From Paenibacillus sp. LS1 (GTDB taxonomy: Bacteria > Bacillota > Bacilli > Paenibacillales > Paenibacillaceae), in NCBI RefSeq assembly GCF_026013365.1, contig NZ_JAPDOE010000023.1:1-35701 (forward strand): DNA of 35,701 nt, in the 5' to 3' direction. The notes under the pieces are model-generated. The model made no database searches. It was given only the letters and a program-made list of their open reading frames with translations, and had not been told where the DNA came from. The position numbers and the translations under genes were made by a program. Shown here piece by piece: positions 22,891 through 31,469 of this stretch (positions within the stretch are counted from its first letter, which is position 1; the number at the start of each line of letters is the position of its first letter).

Positions 22891-22956
22891 ATCGCTACAT
22901 GGAGTGAGTACCATAGTACCTGTGGCGATCCTGTACAAGCACCGGATGTTCCGGTG
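22891..22956 (+). ncRNA. Structured leader of the MFS pump gene (candidate cis-regulatory RNA)
   Basis: Two hairpins: ATCGCTACA pairs with TGTGGCGAT (22891-22899 and 22921-22929) enclosing GTAC-CATA-GTAC, and a second perfect hairpin CACCGGA-TGT-TCCGGTG (22940-22956). No T run follows, so it is not a plain terminator. It lies in the 230-bp gap between the MerR and MFS genes. It does not match a riboswitch class that I recognise. Confidence 0.4.
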
Positions 22957-23075
22957 TCATTTGTGCCGTTTTGTTACCTCTATTCATGAAAATAGACGCA
23001 ATGTTTTCATCGTTTTCACGGACATTTTCAAATATAAAGATTAACCACATAAATTATTCACAGGAGGAATTACGT

Positions 23076-24296
23076 ATGAAAAGAGAGCCATCATTACCGG
23101 ACGAATTGCCGTCATCAGGTGGGGGCCTGTTATCCCAGCCACGAGCGGTATGGGCGGTCGCCTTTGCATGTATCATATCCTTTATGGGTCTGGGTCTGGT
23201 TGACCCGATTCTACCTGCGATTGCAGATCAACTGCATGCTTCGAAAAGCCAGGTGTCACTGCTATTTACCAGTTATAACGCTGTAACCGGGGTGGCGATG
23301 CTGATTACAGGTGTCGTATCCAGCCGGATTGGTGTGAAGTGGACGCTGCTTAGCGGCATATTCTTGATTATTGTCTTCTCGTTCCTCGGCGGTACCTCAG
23401 ACACGGTAGGTGCACTGGTCGGTTACCGTGGTGGTTGGGGACTTGGTAATGCCTTGTTCATCGCAACGGCGTTATCCGCCATTGTGGGACTGTCCACGTC
23501 GGGGACAGCCAAAGCGATTATTTTGTACGAAGCAGCGCTTGGTCTCGGGATTGCGGTTGGTCCGCTGCTTGGCGGTGAGCTGGGTTCCATCTCTTGGCGT
23601 GGCCCGTTCTATGGGGTGGCGGTTCTGATGGCGATTGCCTTTATCAGCATTACATTTATGTTGCCCAAGATGGCCAAACCGAAAACACGCAGTTCTTTGT
23701 CCGATCCGTTTAAAGCATTAAGCTATCCTTCACTAAAAACATTGGCGATTACCGCCTTCTTGTATAACTTTGGTTTCTTTACCTTGATGGCTTATTCACC
23801 ATATGTCATGAATCTGGATGAGCACGGCTTGGGTTATGTATTCTTTGGCTGGGGATTGATGCTGGCGATTACGTCGGTATTTGTAGCTCCAAGATTGCAA
23901 CGCCGATTCGGATCGGTGCCGTCCATGAGTGTCATGCTTACGCTGTTTGCGATTGATTTGGTTGTTATGGCCATTGGTACGGTGATGGGTTCACCAACTA
24001 CGGTTATTGTGGCGGTCATTGTAGCAGGGATCTTCCTTGGGATTAACAACACGTTGATTACTACGGCTGTTATGGAAGCTGCACCTGTGGAACGTTCTGT
24101 TGCTTCTGCTGCATACAGCTTTGTCCGTTTCCTGGGTGGTGCGCTTGCTCCATGGCTTGCGGGTAAATTATCCGAGTGGTTCCTGCCGGAAACGCCGTTT
24201 TATTTTGGCGCATTAATGGTTCTGGTTGGAGTCGTGGTACTGCTGGTGCGCCGTCATCATCTGCGGGATATCGATTCCGCCATTACATCTCATTAA
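23076..24296 (+). CDS. MFS drug exporter (12-TM, DHA1-like)
   Basis: 406 residues from the ATG preceded by AGGAGGAATTACGT; a longer open frame from 22971 has no ribosome site. Twelve membrane segments. Motif A is seen between TM2 and TM3 (GVVSSRIGVKWTLLSG), and TM5 carries the drug-antiporter motif C-like AALGLGIAVGPLLGGELGSISWRGPF (about 151-176). These indicate proton-driven export, probably of a drug or toxic compound. It sits between a MerR regulator upstream and a universal stress protein 17 bp downstream, suggesting an operon. Confidence 0.9.
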   Translation: MKREPSLPDELPSSGGGLLSQPRAVWAVAFACIISFMGLGLVDPILPAIADQLHASKSQVSLLFTSYNAVTGVAMLITGVVSSRIGVKWTLLSGIFLIIVFSFLGGTSDTVGALVGYRGGWGLGNALFIATALSAIVGLSTSGTAKAIILYEAALGLGIAVGPLLGGELGSISWRGPFYGVAVLMAIAFISITFMLPKMAKPKTRSSLSDPFKALSYPSLKTLAITAFLYNFGFFTLMAYSPYVMNLDEHGLGYVFFGWGLMLAITSVFVAPRLQRRFGSVPSMSVMLTLFAIDLVVMAIGTVMGSPTTVIVAVIVAGIFLGINNTLITTAVMEAAPVERSVASAAYSFVRFLGGALAPWLAGKLSEWFLPETPFYFGALMVLVGVVVLLVRRHHLRDIDSAITSH

Positions 24297-24313
24297 TTTA
24301 AGGAGGAATTGCA

Positions 24314-24736
24314 ATGCTGAAACGTATATTGGTTGCTGTTGATGGTTCGGATCATGCGCATAAGTCTTTGGAGCAAGCACTGATCCTGGCTGAAAATATG
24401 AAACAACCCGCAAGTCTGTTGATCGTGCATGTGAATCCGGCCATTTCTATGAATGAACCTGCATTGGGTGTTGATCTGGAAGCTCGGATTGCCGAAGAAG
24501 GGCAACATATTATAGAACCAGTGACCAGACAGTTGTCCGGACGGGACATTGCGTATGAAACGCTGCTAATTGCAGGTGATCCCGTTAATGAGATCTGCCG
24601 TGTGGCGCGTGAACGAGAATGTGGAATGATTGTGATGGGTACAGGCGGGAAAGGCATGCTGGCAGAGATGATCGTGGGCAGCGTCAGTCATGGCGTGTTA
24701 AAACATGCAGGATGCCCCGTCCTGACGGTTAAATAG
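24314..24736 (+). CDS. Universal stress protein, UspA family
   Basis: 140 residues, single Usp domain. The N-terminal ILVAVDGSDHAHKSLEQAL and the ATP-binding C-terminal pattern G-x2-G-x9-G-S are present in MGTGGKGMLAEMIVGSVSHG, so this is an ATP-binding Usp type. The ATG has the strong site AAGGAGGAATTGC. It lies 17 bp after the MFS gene and is probably co-transcribed with it. Confidence 0.92.
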   Translation: MLKRILVAVDGSDHAHKSLEQALILAENMKQPASLLIVHVNPAISMNEPALGVDLEARIAEEGQHIIEPVTRQLSGRDIAYETLLIAGDPVNEICRVARERECGMIVMGTGGKGMLAEMIVGSVSHGVLKHAGCPVLTVK

Positions 24737-24987
24737 GTTGTGAGATTTCTTTGTAATTCAACGGCTCAAGATCGCCACAATGGCTCATTAGGTACGTTAC
24801 AAGCTATGATTGCCGCATGCAGTACTGGGTTGATGGCCTCAAAGTAGTGTATAAATAGAGTATATAAATTGAATTGATCTTTTACATGAGACAGCGATTG
24901 GAAGGTTGTTCTGTCATCAAAGTGGCGATGTAACATTCTTTAGTTTGATAGTTCAATAAGGTTCGAAAAGAATGGAGGATGCAGCAT
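24737..24987. other. Intergenic region before the aldehyde dehydrogenase
   Basis: No gene. It holds copy A of a conserved intergenic motif (24896-24937) that recurs at 26541-26582. Confidence 0.5.
24896..24937 (+). repeat. Conserved intergenic motif, copy A
   Basis: Contains GGAAGGTTGTTCTGTCATC followed by AAGTGGC and GATGTAACAT. It is closely similar to the copy at 26541 over about 40 bp, and both precede plus-strand genes. A TTGTTC/TGTAAC pair at 17 bp could be a promoter inside it. Confidence 0.6.
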
Positions 24988-26412
24988 ATGAAAAAACAAC
25001 ATCTGTTTATCGGTGGCAAACCGACCGAATCCGTAGATTATAAATCACTTCAAGCACCATACTCCAGGGAGACGCTGGCAGAAGTCTCGTCGGCTTCAGC
25101 AGAGGAAGCGGAGGCTGCTGTTGCAGCTGCGGTTCAGGCTGGGAAGGCAATGCGCCAGATGCCTGCACATCAGCGTGCAGATATTCTGTACAAGTTGTCC
25201 TCCATGCTTGAGGAACGCAAAGAAGAAGCAGCGCGAATCATTGCGCTTGAGGCAGCGAAGCCGATTACCGCAGCGCTGGCCGAGGTTGACCGTACGGTGG
25301 AAACGTATCGTTTTGCCGCCGAGGAAGCCAAGCGACTGACCGGAGAGACGGTTCCGATGGATGCAGCCAAAGGTGGAGAAGGGCGCATCGGGTATACGAT
25401 GCGGCAACCTCTAGGCGTTATTGGAGCCATAACGCCGTTTAATTTTCCAATGAACCTGGTAGCTCACAAGGTAGGTCCAGCGTTGGCAGCGGGCAATACC
25501 ATTGTCCTCAAGCCTGCAGAGCAGACGCCTTTGTCTTCCTACTACATCGCTAATCTGCTCCAGGAAGCCGGATTGCCGGATGGTGCACTGAACGTGGTGA
25601 GCGGTGATGGCAAAACGATTGGTGATGTGCTTGTCGACCACCCCCATGTTGCTCACATTACGTTTACAGGCAGTCCAGCGGTAGGCACGAGCATTCGTAG
25701 CAAAGCAGGACTGAAACGCGTGACACTGGAGCTTGGGTCAAATGCAGCGGTGATCGTGGATAAGGACGCAGATCTGGACAAAGTGGTTCCTCGATGTGTG
25801 ACGGGCGCTTTCACGTATCAGGGACAGGTATGTATCTCGCTACAGCGGATTTACGTACATCGTGATATTTCGGATGAATTCATCCGGCGCTTTGCTGAAG
25901 CGGCCAAACAAGTGGTGGTCGGAGACCCGCTCGAGCCGGATACAGTAGTCTCTGCGCTGATTACCTCCAAGGATGTACAGCGTACGCTCGATTGGATTGA
26001 AGAAGCCAAACAGGCCGGGGCTGAAGTGGCGGCAGGTGGTCAAGCCGAGGGAGGCGTTCTGCGTCCAACCGTGCTGGTTAACGTTCCCCGTGATGCCAAG
26101 GTATCCTGTCAGGAAGTGTTTGCTCCCATCGTGGTGATTAATACCGTAGATTCGGTTGAAGAGGGTATTGAACATGTCAACGATTCCATCTATGGGCTTC
26201 AGGCAGGTGTATTCACGAACGACATTCATACGGCTCTCCATGCCGTCGATCAGATCGAGGCAGGCGGAGTCATGATTAATGATATTCCAACGTTCCGTGT
26301 CGATCACATGCCTTATGGTGGTGTGAAACAGAGCGGTATTGGACGTGAAGGTGTGAAGTATGCCGTAGAGGAAATGACGGAATTGAAGTTTGTCATGTTT
26401 AATAAAGGTTAA
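24988..26412 (+). CDS. NAD(P)+-dependent aldehyde dehydrogenase
   Basis: 474 residues from the ATG 10 nt after GGAGG; an ATG at 24979 directly abuts that site and is rejected. The ALDH landmarks are present: GVIGAITPFNFPMNLVAHKV, KPAEQTP, the ITFTGSPAVG cofactor loop, general base E248 in VTLELGSNAA, and nucleophile C282 in YQGQVCISLQRI; the 34-residue spacing equals that of classical ALDHs (E268/C302). It oxidises an aldehyde to the acid. The substrate is not evident; the sequence resembles the broad non-phosphorylating GAPDH/lactaldehyde/vanillin-type group. Single gene with terminator. Confidence 0.92.
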   Translation: MKKQHLFIGGKPTESVDYKSLQAPYSRETLAEVSSASAEEAEAAVAAAVQAGKAMRQMPAHQRADILYKLSSMLEERKEEAARIIALEAAKPITAALAEVDRTVETYRFAAEEAKRLTGETVPMDAAKGGEGRIGYTMRQPLGVIGAITPFNFPMNLVAHKVGPALAAGNTIVLKPAEQTPLSSYYIANLLQEAGLPDGALNVVSGDGKTIGDVLVDHPHVAHITFTGSPAVGTSIRSKAGLKRVTLELGSNAAVIVDKDADLDKVVPRCVTGAFTYQGQVCISLQRIYVHRDISDEFIRRFAEAAKQVVVGDPLEPDTVVSALITSKDVQRTLDWIEEAKQAGAEVAAGGQAEGGVLRPTVLVNVPRDAKVSCQEVFAPIVVINTVDSVEEGIEHVNDSIYGLQAGVFTNDIHTALHAVDQIEAGGVMINDIPTFRVDHMPYGGVKQSGIGREGVKYAVEEMTELKFVMFNKG

Positions 26413-26468
26413 TTTTTTTCGTTTCACGTGCTCGATATTCCGTATGCCAATGAAAACATAATCATATG

Positions 26469-26505
26469 ATCCTGTGCCACGATAATGGCACAGGATTTTT
26501 TTCTT
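26469..26505 (+). terminator. Terminator after the aldehyde dehydrogenase
   Basis: ATCCTGTGCCA/TGGCACAGGAT stem with a 6-nt loop and T run. Confidence 0.92.
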
Positions 26506-26859
26506 TAAAAAGGGAATCAAAAAAATCTGGGGATAACCGTGATCGGAAGGTTATTCTGTCATCGTAGTGGCCAGTGTAAATAGTATTTGGTTGAACTTAC
26601 ATATCAAAAAAATACATACCGATTCTTCACTGACTACGGGTTCACATCTGATGAGACGGGTATAAATAGTTAACATATCGCAATTCATTTGATTAAATGC
26701 CGCTCATATCACCTAAGCATGATGTACCTATCCAGAGCGCGAGCGGAATGAAGCGGTACAGCATTGCCGAAAGTCTTATAATCTCTCACTATTCAAATAA
26801 AATGCAGTATGAAATAAGCCTGACTCAGGAGTTGCAGGACAGGCAGGAGGTGTATTCAA
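26506..26859. other. Intergenic region before the MerR/TipAS gene
   Basis: Holds copy B of the conserved intergenic motif. A SigB-like pair also occurs, GTTCAC (26640-26645) and GGGTAT (26658-26663) 12 bp apart, of uncertain value because Paenibacillus is not known to me to use SigB widely. The 60-codon open frame at 26697 lacks a ribosome site and overlaps the next gene. Confidence 0.4.
26541..26582 (+). repeat. Conserved intergenic motif, copy B
   Basis: Contains GGAAGGTTATTCTGTCATC followed by TAGTGGC and CAGTGTAAAT; see the copy at 24896. Confidence 0.6.
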
Positions 26860-27675
26860 ATGGCATATTCCATGGTTGACGTATCCGGAATGTCAGGCGT
26901 AAGTCTGAACGAGCTGAGCCAGTATGCGGAGACAGGTCTGCTGAATCCGGCCTTTGGTGGTTTGGATGAGGAAACCTATTATGAAAAGCAAGAACTGTTG
27001 AGACTCCAGCAAATCCTCTTCTGTAAGGAAGTAGGCATGGAGGAAACTGAGATTGGATCGATGCTCCGCGATAATCCTCAGGATGTCATTCGCATCATGC
27101 AGCAGCATCGCATTGAGATTCTGGAGAAGGCACTCCGTCTGCATGGATTGATTCAGACACTGGACAAAACGATTTCTCATTTGCAAGGTGAACAGGAACT
27201 TGATGAACATGAGCTGTATATCGGTTTTGTAAATAAGGGACGTCACCAGCTGCTGAATGAAGAAGCGAGTTCTAACCATGCAGTCAATAATGATATGAAC
27301 CAAGTGCAGACAGAGGACGTTCAAAGGTCCGACATCCAATCTTCCAATTCGTCCGCATTGTCTGAAAATCAGGAACTGAAGTCAAAGGAAGATTATCTCG
27401 ACTCCCAGGCAAAAATTGATCTGGTTCATCTCGACTTGCAACAGGCCATTGAGGATGGATTGGAACCGAGTAGTGCGAAAGTACAACGGATTATTGGCAG
27501 GCATCTTGAATGGATTAAGGGTTATTATACGCCCACCGCTGAGATCTATCGGGATCTGGCCAATCTGTACGTCGAGCATCGAGATTTCCGCAAGATGTAC
27601 GATGGTTACCACCCGAGGCTGGCTGAATTCCTGCGCGACGGGATGATGATTAAAGCGGAACAGGATTTATCCTAG
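26860..27675 (+). CDS. MerR-type regulator with TipAS-like ligand domain
   Basis: 271 residues. A degenerate MerR N-terminus (MSGVSLNELSQYAETGLLNP, then LLRLQQILFCKEVGMEETEIGSML, residues 10-69) is followed by a coiled coil (75-110), a low-complexity Asn/Ser/Gln linker (125-178), and a helical C-terminal domain (about 180-268: LVHLDLQQAIEDGLEPSSAKVQRIIGRHLEWI and EIYRDLANLYVEHRDFRKMYDGYHPRLAEFLRDGM) typical of TipAS antibiotic-recognition domains. Such proteins bind thiopeptides or other hydrophobic drugs and activate efflux genes. The first HTH helix is much altered from the family, so DNA recognition may be unusual. ATG with AGGAGGTG. Confidence 0.82.
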   Translation: MAYSMVDVSGMSGVSLNELSQYAETGLLNPAFGGLDEETYYEKQELLRLQQILFCKEVGMEETEIGSMLRDNPQDVIRIMQQHRIEILEKALRLHGLIQTLDKTISHLQGEQELDEHELYIGFVNKGRHQLLNEEASSNHAVNNDMNQVQTEDVQRSDIQSSNSSALSENQELKSKEDYLDSQAKIDLVHLDLQQAIEDGLEPSSAKVQRIIGRHLEWIKGYYTPTAEIYRDLANLYVEHRDFRKMYDGYHPRLAEFLRDGMMIKAEQDLS

Positions 27676-27726
27676 ATGCATACAGTAACATGGGCGAGCA
27701 AGAACATGGGTGTGAAACTATAATGG

Positions 27727-27771
27727 ATAACAAAGAGCGCAGACCTCTGAGAGGACTGCGCTCTTTGTTAT
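27727..27771. terminator. Bidirectional terminator between convergent genes
   Basis: A perfect 16-bp stem, ATAACAAAGAGCGCAG and complement, with a 13-nt loop. It serves the TipAS gene and the minus-strand methionine-sulfoxide reductase. Confidence 0.88.
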
Positions 27772-27785
27772 TACGGGTTGTTCAC

Positions 27786-28265
27786 TTACAACTGCTCTGT
27801 GAGCAGGCTTACGGCTTTCTCGAGGAAGACGCGGTCTTCGTCGTCAAAACGGTTTTTGATCGGGCTGTCGATATCCAGCACCCCGTACAGTTCGCCGTTT
27901 TTGATAATTGGTACGACGATCTCACTGTTTGATGCTGCATCGCAGGCAATGTGGCCTGGGAAAGCATGAACATCGTCAACGACCATGGTACGTTTTTCCG
28001 CAGCAGATGTACCGCATACGCCACGTCCCAATGGAATTCGGATACAGGCAGGTAGTCCTTGGAATGGCCCGAGGACCAGTTCTTTTCCATCATACAGATA
28101 GAAGCCGACCCAATTGGTGTCGGTCATAAATACATTGAGCAGCGCAGCAGCGTTCGCCAGATTGGCAATCGCACTAGGTTCATCGCGGATCAGAGCACTT
28201 AACTGTCCCAGGACGGCGGTGTGCTGCTCACTTCGTGTTCCTTCATAGGAAACAGCTTGAAACAT
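27786..28265 (-). CDS. msrC: GAF-domain free methionine-(R)-sulfoxide reductase
   Basis: 159-residue single GAF domain. Three cysteines C74 (GLPACIRIP), C84 (GRGVCGTSA) and C108 (HIACDAAS) have exactly the 10 and 24 residue spacing of C84/C94/C118 in the E. coli enzyme, and the ligand acids in SNSEIVVPI and VLDIDSP are present. It reduces free methionine-R-sulfoxide, using a disulfide relay with thioredoxin. The Bacillus counterpart is, as I recall, YtsP. ATG with GGGAGGGTG. It acts in oxidative repair in the cytosol and is transcribed alone. Confidence 0.92.
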   Translation of the reverse strand: MFQAVSYEGTRSEQHTAVLGQLSALIRDEPSAIANLANAAALLNVFMTDTNWVGFYLYDGKELVLGPFQGLPACIRIPLGRGVCGTSAAEKRTMVVDDVHAFPGHIACDAASNSEIVVPIIKNGELYGVLDIDSPIKNRFDDEDRVFLEKAVSLLTEQL

Positions 28266-28450
28266 GGTAAATCACCCTCCCGAGCAAAATGGTACTTATT
28301 TTCAAGATAGTGCAGAGGATGCGGTTAGTCAAGCGGAGGATTTCGGAAAGGGAAGGGAATACCTGAAGAATCCTCCTGTTTCTCAGCTTCTTGCGTGGGG
28401 TAATTACTTACCAACCACGGAGGGCTATAACCCGGGAAGGAGCTTGGCTT

Positions 28451-28747
28451 ATGCATGCAGAGGTACAGAATCTTTTTGTACGGATACATCTACTATATTT
28501 CGCCCAAAATCAGGATTTGAACGTTAGCGAGGCGCTGCCCTTATTGGAAGAACGGGGATATCGCGTTGGAGAGCGGGAGATCAAGCAGGAGCTTGAACAC
28601 CTGACTCAGGAAAACTTTCTGACCGCCCACGGGGACCAATGGAGCCTAACCGGGACTGGCATTGAAGAATTCAAGGAAATCACGGCTGTGTTTGGCCGGG
28701 TTAGCGATGAATTACTGGGGAAGGGCAAGAAAACGTCCAAAGCTTAA
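28451..28747 (+). CDS. Small hypothetical protein, winged-helix-like
   Basis: 98 residues from the ATG preceded by GGAAGGAG; upstream in-frame codons back to 28391 lack a site. Helical N-terminus (MHAEVQNLFVRIHLLYFAQN), then LNVSEALPLLEERGYRVGEREIKQELEHLTQENFLTAHGDQWSLTGTGIEEF, which reads like a winged helix (helix, recognition helix, two-strand wing). It may bind DNA or be a PadR-like fragment. No partner gene is evident; a terminator follows. Confidence 0.7.
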   Translation: MHAEVQNLFVRIHLLYFAQNQDLNVSEALPLLEERGYRVGEREIKQELEHLTQENFLTAHGDQWSLTGTGIEEFKEITAVFGRVSDELLGKGKKTSKA

Positions 28748-28811
28748 AATTCATTTGGACAAGCCCTGATGTAATTCACTCAAACTTGAATTGATCCATA
28801 CGTACAACAAG

Positions 28812-28840
28812 ACCGGGAGCGACATTGGCCCGGTTTTTTG
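28812..28840 (+). terminator. Terminator after the small wHTH-like gene
   Basis: ACCGGG/CCCGGT stem with TTTTTT. Confidence 0.78.
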
Positions 28841-28943
28841 ACGTGTGTCCATGACTGAATAGTTGCCATTCGGCGCAGGTTATGATTAGATGACTAGTGA
28901 ATCTTATGGTCTGCAGAGATGGATCGGATCGGAGTGTCTTTAT

Positions 28944-29516
28944 ATGTATAAATGCAAAGGAAGAATTCCCGAAATGGAGACTGCGCGGCTTCGTCTGCGC
29001 AAAATGCGTCGCCGGGATGCGGCCCAGATGTTCGCATGCTGGTCAGATCGCGAGGTGACCCGTTATATGAATCTTGCACCCATGATTGGGACAAGCGAAG
29101 CGGCGGACATGATTGGACTGCTTAACCACATGGCAGGGGAAGAGGATGCGATACGGTGGGGGATCGAACTCAAAGAGACAGGTAAGCTCATCGGCAGCTG
29201 TGGATTCAACACATGGCAGCTTGAAGGCGCATTCCGGGGTGAGATCGGATATGAGCTTGGACGTGATTACTGGCGACACGGTTATATGACGGAGGCTTTC
29301 TCGGCATTGCTGCCCTTCGGCTATGAGACCATGGGACTTAATCGGATTGAAGCGCTGGTTGATCCGCGTAATCTGGCTTCCGGCGAGTTCCTGACGAACC
29401 GCGGTTTTACGCGGGAAGGGCTGCTACGTCAGGTGCAGCATACATCCACTGGCTATAAGGATATGGTGATGTACTCGATGCTGTATGATGAGTTTCTTCG
29501 CAAGCGAGGTAAATAA
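28944..29516 (+). CDS. GNAT N-acetyltransferase (RimJ/RimL-type)
   Basis: 190 residues from ATG 28944 (GGAG 9 nt upstream); an in-frame ATG at 28890 would add 18 residues unlike the family. It begins with the family pattern METARLRLRKMRRRDAAQMFACWSDREVTRYMNL. The acetyl-CoA site is in GEIGYELGRDYWRHGYMTEAFSALLPFGYETMGLNRIEA, and the ending GFTREGLLRQVQHTSTGYKDMVMYSML is typical. It transfers acetyl groups to a protein N-terminus or small amine; the substrate is unknown. It lies 29 bp before an MFS pump, so the two may be co-expressed. Confidence 0.9.
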   Translation: MYKCKGRIPEMETARLRLRKMRRRDAAQMFACWSDREVTRYMNLAPMIGTSEAADMIGLLNHMAGEEDAIRWGIELKETGKLIGSCGFNTWQLEGAFRGEIGYELGRDYWRHGYMTEAFSALLPFGYETMGLNRIEALVDPRNLASGEFLTNRGFTREGLLRQVQHTSTGYKDMVMYSMLYDEFLRKRGK

Positions 29517-29545
29517 AAGAGAGAAACGAAGAGAGAAGGGTTTGT

Positions 29546-31069
29546 GTGAATGCAACCGGAGGTTTGAAGCGCAGTTTCATCTTGACGGGGCTGTTGCTCG
29601 CGACATTTCTGTCAGCGATAGAAGGCACCGTGATTGGCCCGGCGGGACCAACCATTGTCAGTGAACTGGGGAGTGTACAGCTGCTTAGCTGGATTTTCAC
29701 CGCATATCTGCTGACGATGGCTGTGAGTACACCCATTTTCGGCAAAATCAGTGACTTGTATGGACGAAAGCCTGTATTTCTGATTGGCTGTGCCTTATTT
29801 TTACTGGGTTCACTCCTGTGCTGTCTGTCGCAGAATATGGAGCAATTGATTATTTTCCGTGCTATTCAGGGGATTGGTGCGGGTGCGGTAGTTCCTGTTA
29901 CGTTTACGATTATCGGAGACATCTACGCCATTGAAGAACGTGGCAAAATTCAGGGCTGGATCAGCTCCGTGTGGGGTATTTCCTCTCTGGCGGGTCCGTT
30001 GCTTGGTGGTTATTTTGTAGATAATCTGGGCTGGCAGTGGATCTTTGGTTTTAATGTGCCATTTGGTCTGCTCGCGATGTGGTTTGTATTTCGTTATCTG
30101 AAGGAAGATATCTCTCCGCGTACAGCCAAAATTGACTATGTCGGTGCGTTGACTTTCACGGTAGGCATTACGGCATTGCTCTTCGTCCTGTCGGCGGGTG
30201 GACAGTATTATGCCTGGAGTTCTCCGTTGATTATAGGACTGAGTGTGATTGCCGCTCTGTTTATCATTTTATTTTTCGTGGTGGAAAAAAGAGCTCAGGC
30301 TCCAATGGTTCCTCTACATCTGTTCCGAATTCGGGACATCCGTGTGGCGAATATCGCGGGACTACTAACCAGTACTCTGATGATCGGCCTGACCAGTTAT
30401 TTGCCGCTCTGGGTGCAGGGGGTTCGGGGAGGTAATGCGACGGAATCCGGGCTGCTGCTCGCGCCGATGTCGGTGGGCTGGCTCATTGGTAGTGTGTTGG
30501 CAGGCCGCCTGTTAATGAAAATTGGATCACGTATGACCGCATTGATTGGATTAACGGGCATTGCGATCGGATCGGGTGGACTCTTTCTGGTGGGCGGGAC
30601 ATCCCCGCAGGCTGTGCTCTTCATATTGACCTTTATTTATGGTCTCGGTTTCGGATTTGCGTTTACGATCTTCACTATTATTGCACAGTCCTCCGTAGGG
30701 TATAAGGAGCGTGGTTCCTCTACGGCACTGCATACGTTCATGCGTACGTTGGGACAGACGATTGGTGCAGCAGCTTTTGGTACCTGGTTGAACTATAGAA
30801 TCTCCACGTTATCCAGTGAACAGAATCTGGCGGAAGCCGGAATTTCGGAAAATGATCTGAACGAGCTTCTCGCACCACATACGGATGCTGCCCTATCGGA
30901 TGACAAATGGGCGTTGCTGCGTAACGTGCTGGAAGGAAGCTTGCATTCCCTGTTTGTGATTATGTTTGTCATTGCATTGGTCTCGTGGGTAACGACACTG
31001 GCTTTACGCAAACGCTTGATCGTACCCGAAGATGCGGATGCTCCACCGCAGCCACAAGCATCAAAGTAA
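29546..31069 (+). CDS. MFS transporter, DHA2 family (14-TM, EmrB/QacA-like)
   Basis: 507 residues, fourteen membrane segments. Motif A-like GKISDLYGRKPVFLIGCALF (about 66-85), motif C in GWISSVWGISSLAGPLLGGYFVDNLGWQWIFGFNVP (about 137-172). The N-terminus carries LSAIEGTVIGPAGPTIVSELG, where DHA2 pumps usually have D-x-T-I-V-N-x-A-L-P; here the TM1 acid is Glu. A proton-driven multidrug exporter is likely. The start is GTG with AGAAGGG. It follows the acetyltransferase by 29 bp and ends in a terminator. Confidence 0.92.
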   Translation: MNATGGLKRSFILTGLLLATFLSAIEGTVIGPAGPTIVSELGSVQLLSWIFTAYLLTMAVSTPIFGKISDLYGRKPVFLIGCALFLLGSLLCCLSQNMEQLIIFRAIQGIGAGAVVPVTFTIIGDIYAIEERGKIQGWISSVWGISSLAGPLLGGYFVDNLGWQWIFGFNVPFGLLAMWFVFRYLKEDISPRTAKIDYVGALTFTVGITALLFVLSAGGQYYAWSSPLIIGLSVIAALFIILFFVVEKRAQAPMVPLHLFRIRDIRVANIAGLLTSTLMIGLTSYLPLWVQGVRGGNATESGLLLAPMSVGWLIGSVLAGRLLMKIGSRMTALIGLTGIAIGSGGLFLVGGTSPQAVLFILTFIYGLGFGFAFTIFTIIAQSSVGYKERGSSTALHTFMRTLGQTIGAAAFGTWLNYRISTLSSEQNLAEAGISENDLNELLAPHTDAALSDDKWALLRNVLEGSLHSLFVIMFVIALVSWVTTLALRKRLIVPEDADAPPQPQASK

Positions 31070-31085
31070 AAAGAAGATATATACG

Positions 31086-31124
31086 AAAAACCGGATTCGC
31101 CGATGTCTGGCAAATCCGGTTTTT
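31086..31124. terminator. Terminator after the DHA2 pump
   Basis: AAAAACCGGATT/AATCCGGTTTTT, a 12-bp stem including flanking A and T runs. Confidence 0.85.
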
Positions 31125-31469
31125 ATTGTTGTTGACGGATGTCCGAGTCTGAAGCATTTTGAAGTACAGGCTGGTTGATCCTGGTGAATCGTCCAAACGA
31201 ATTTCTAAGGAACTGAGGACGTCTTATTTGACCTTTTGCTCCTCTTTTTAAATTGTAAGAAACATGAGACACGTTACTTCCCGAGATCACTTGAAAAACA
31301 CGTTGTAAACGGCTGTTTATTCAAAGATAGCGTGTGTCAGGTTCCTTAAAATGCTGCGAGCGCTTCAAACCCTTGAATAAGACGTCACAGGTTCGTTAGC
31401 GCTCCCGCTCCATATCTGCTCAAGAACATTCAGTTACGCTCCGGCTTTCGGCAGGTATGAAGATACGCT
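31125..31469. other. Gene-free region between the DHA2 pump and marR
   Basis: About 345 bp. It contains a 10-bp inverted repeat, ACGTCTTATT (about 31214-31223) and AATAAGACGT (about 31376-31385), in related flanking sequence, but no open frame with a ribosome site. Its origin is unclear; it could be a small repeat remnant. Confidence 0.4.

Noticed and set aside
25840..26520. 226-codon minus-strand open frame opposite the aldehyde dehydrogenase gene.
   Set aside because: Antisense to a strongly conserved ALDH frame; composition is that of a reverse-frame shadow, and it would read through the terminator at 26469.
26697..26879. 60-codon open frame before the TipAS gene.
   Set aside because: No ribosome site, no recognisable features, and it overlaps the well-supported start at 26860.
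28264..28527. 87-codon plus-strand open frame divergent from msrC.
   Set aside because: It starts at the msrC start codon region, ends inside the next gene in another frame, and has no good ribosome site.
31214..31385. Inverted 10-bp repeat considered as the ends of a miniature transposable element.
   Set aside because: The arms are short, no target duplication was seen, and only one copy is present in the window.
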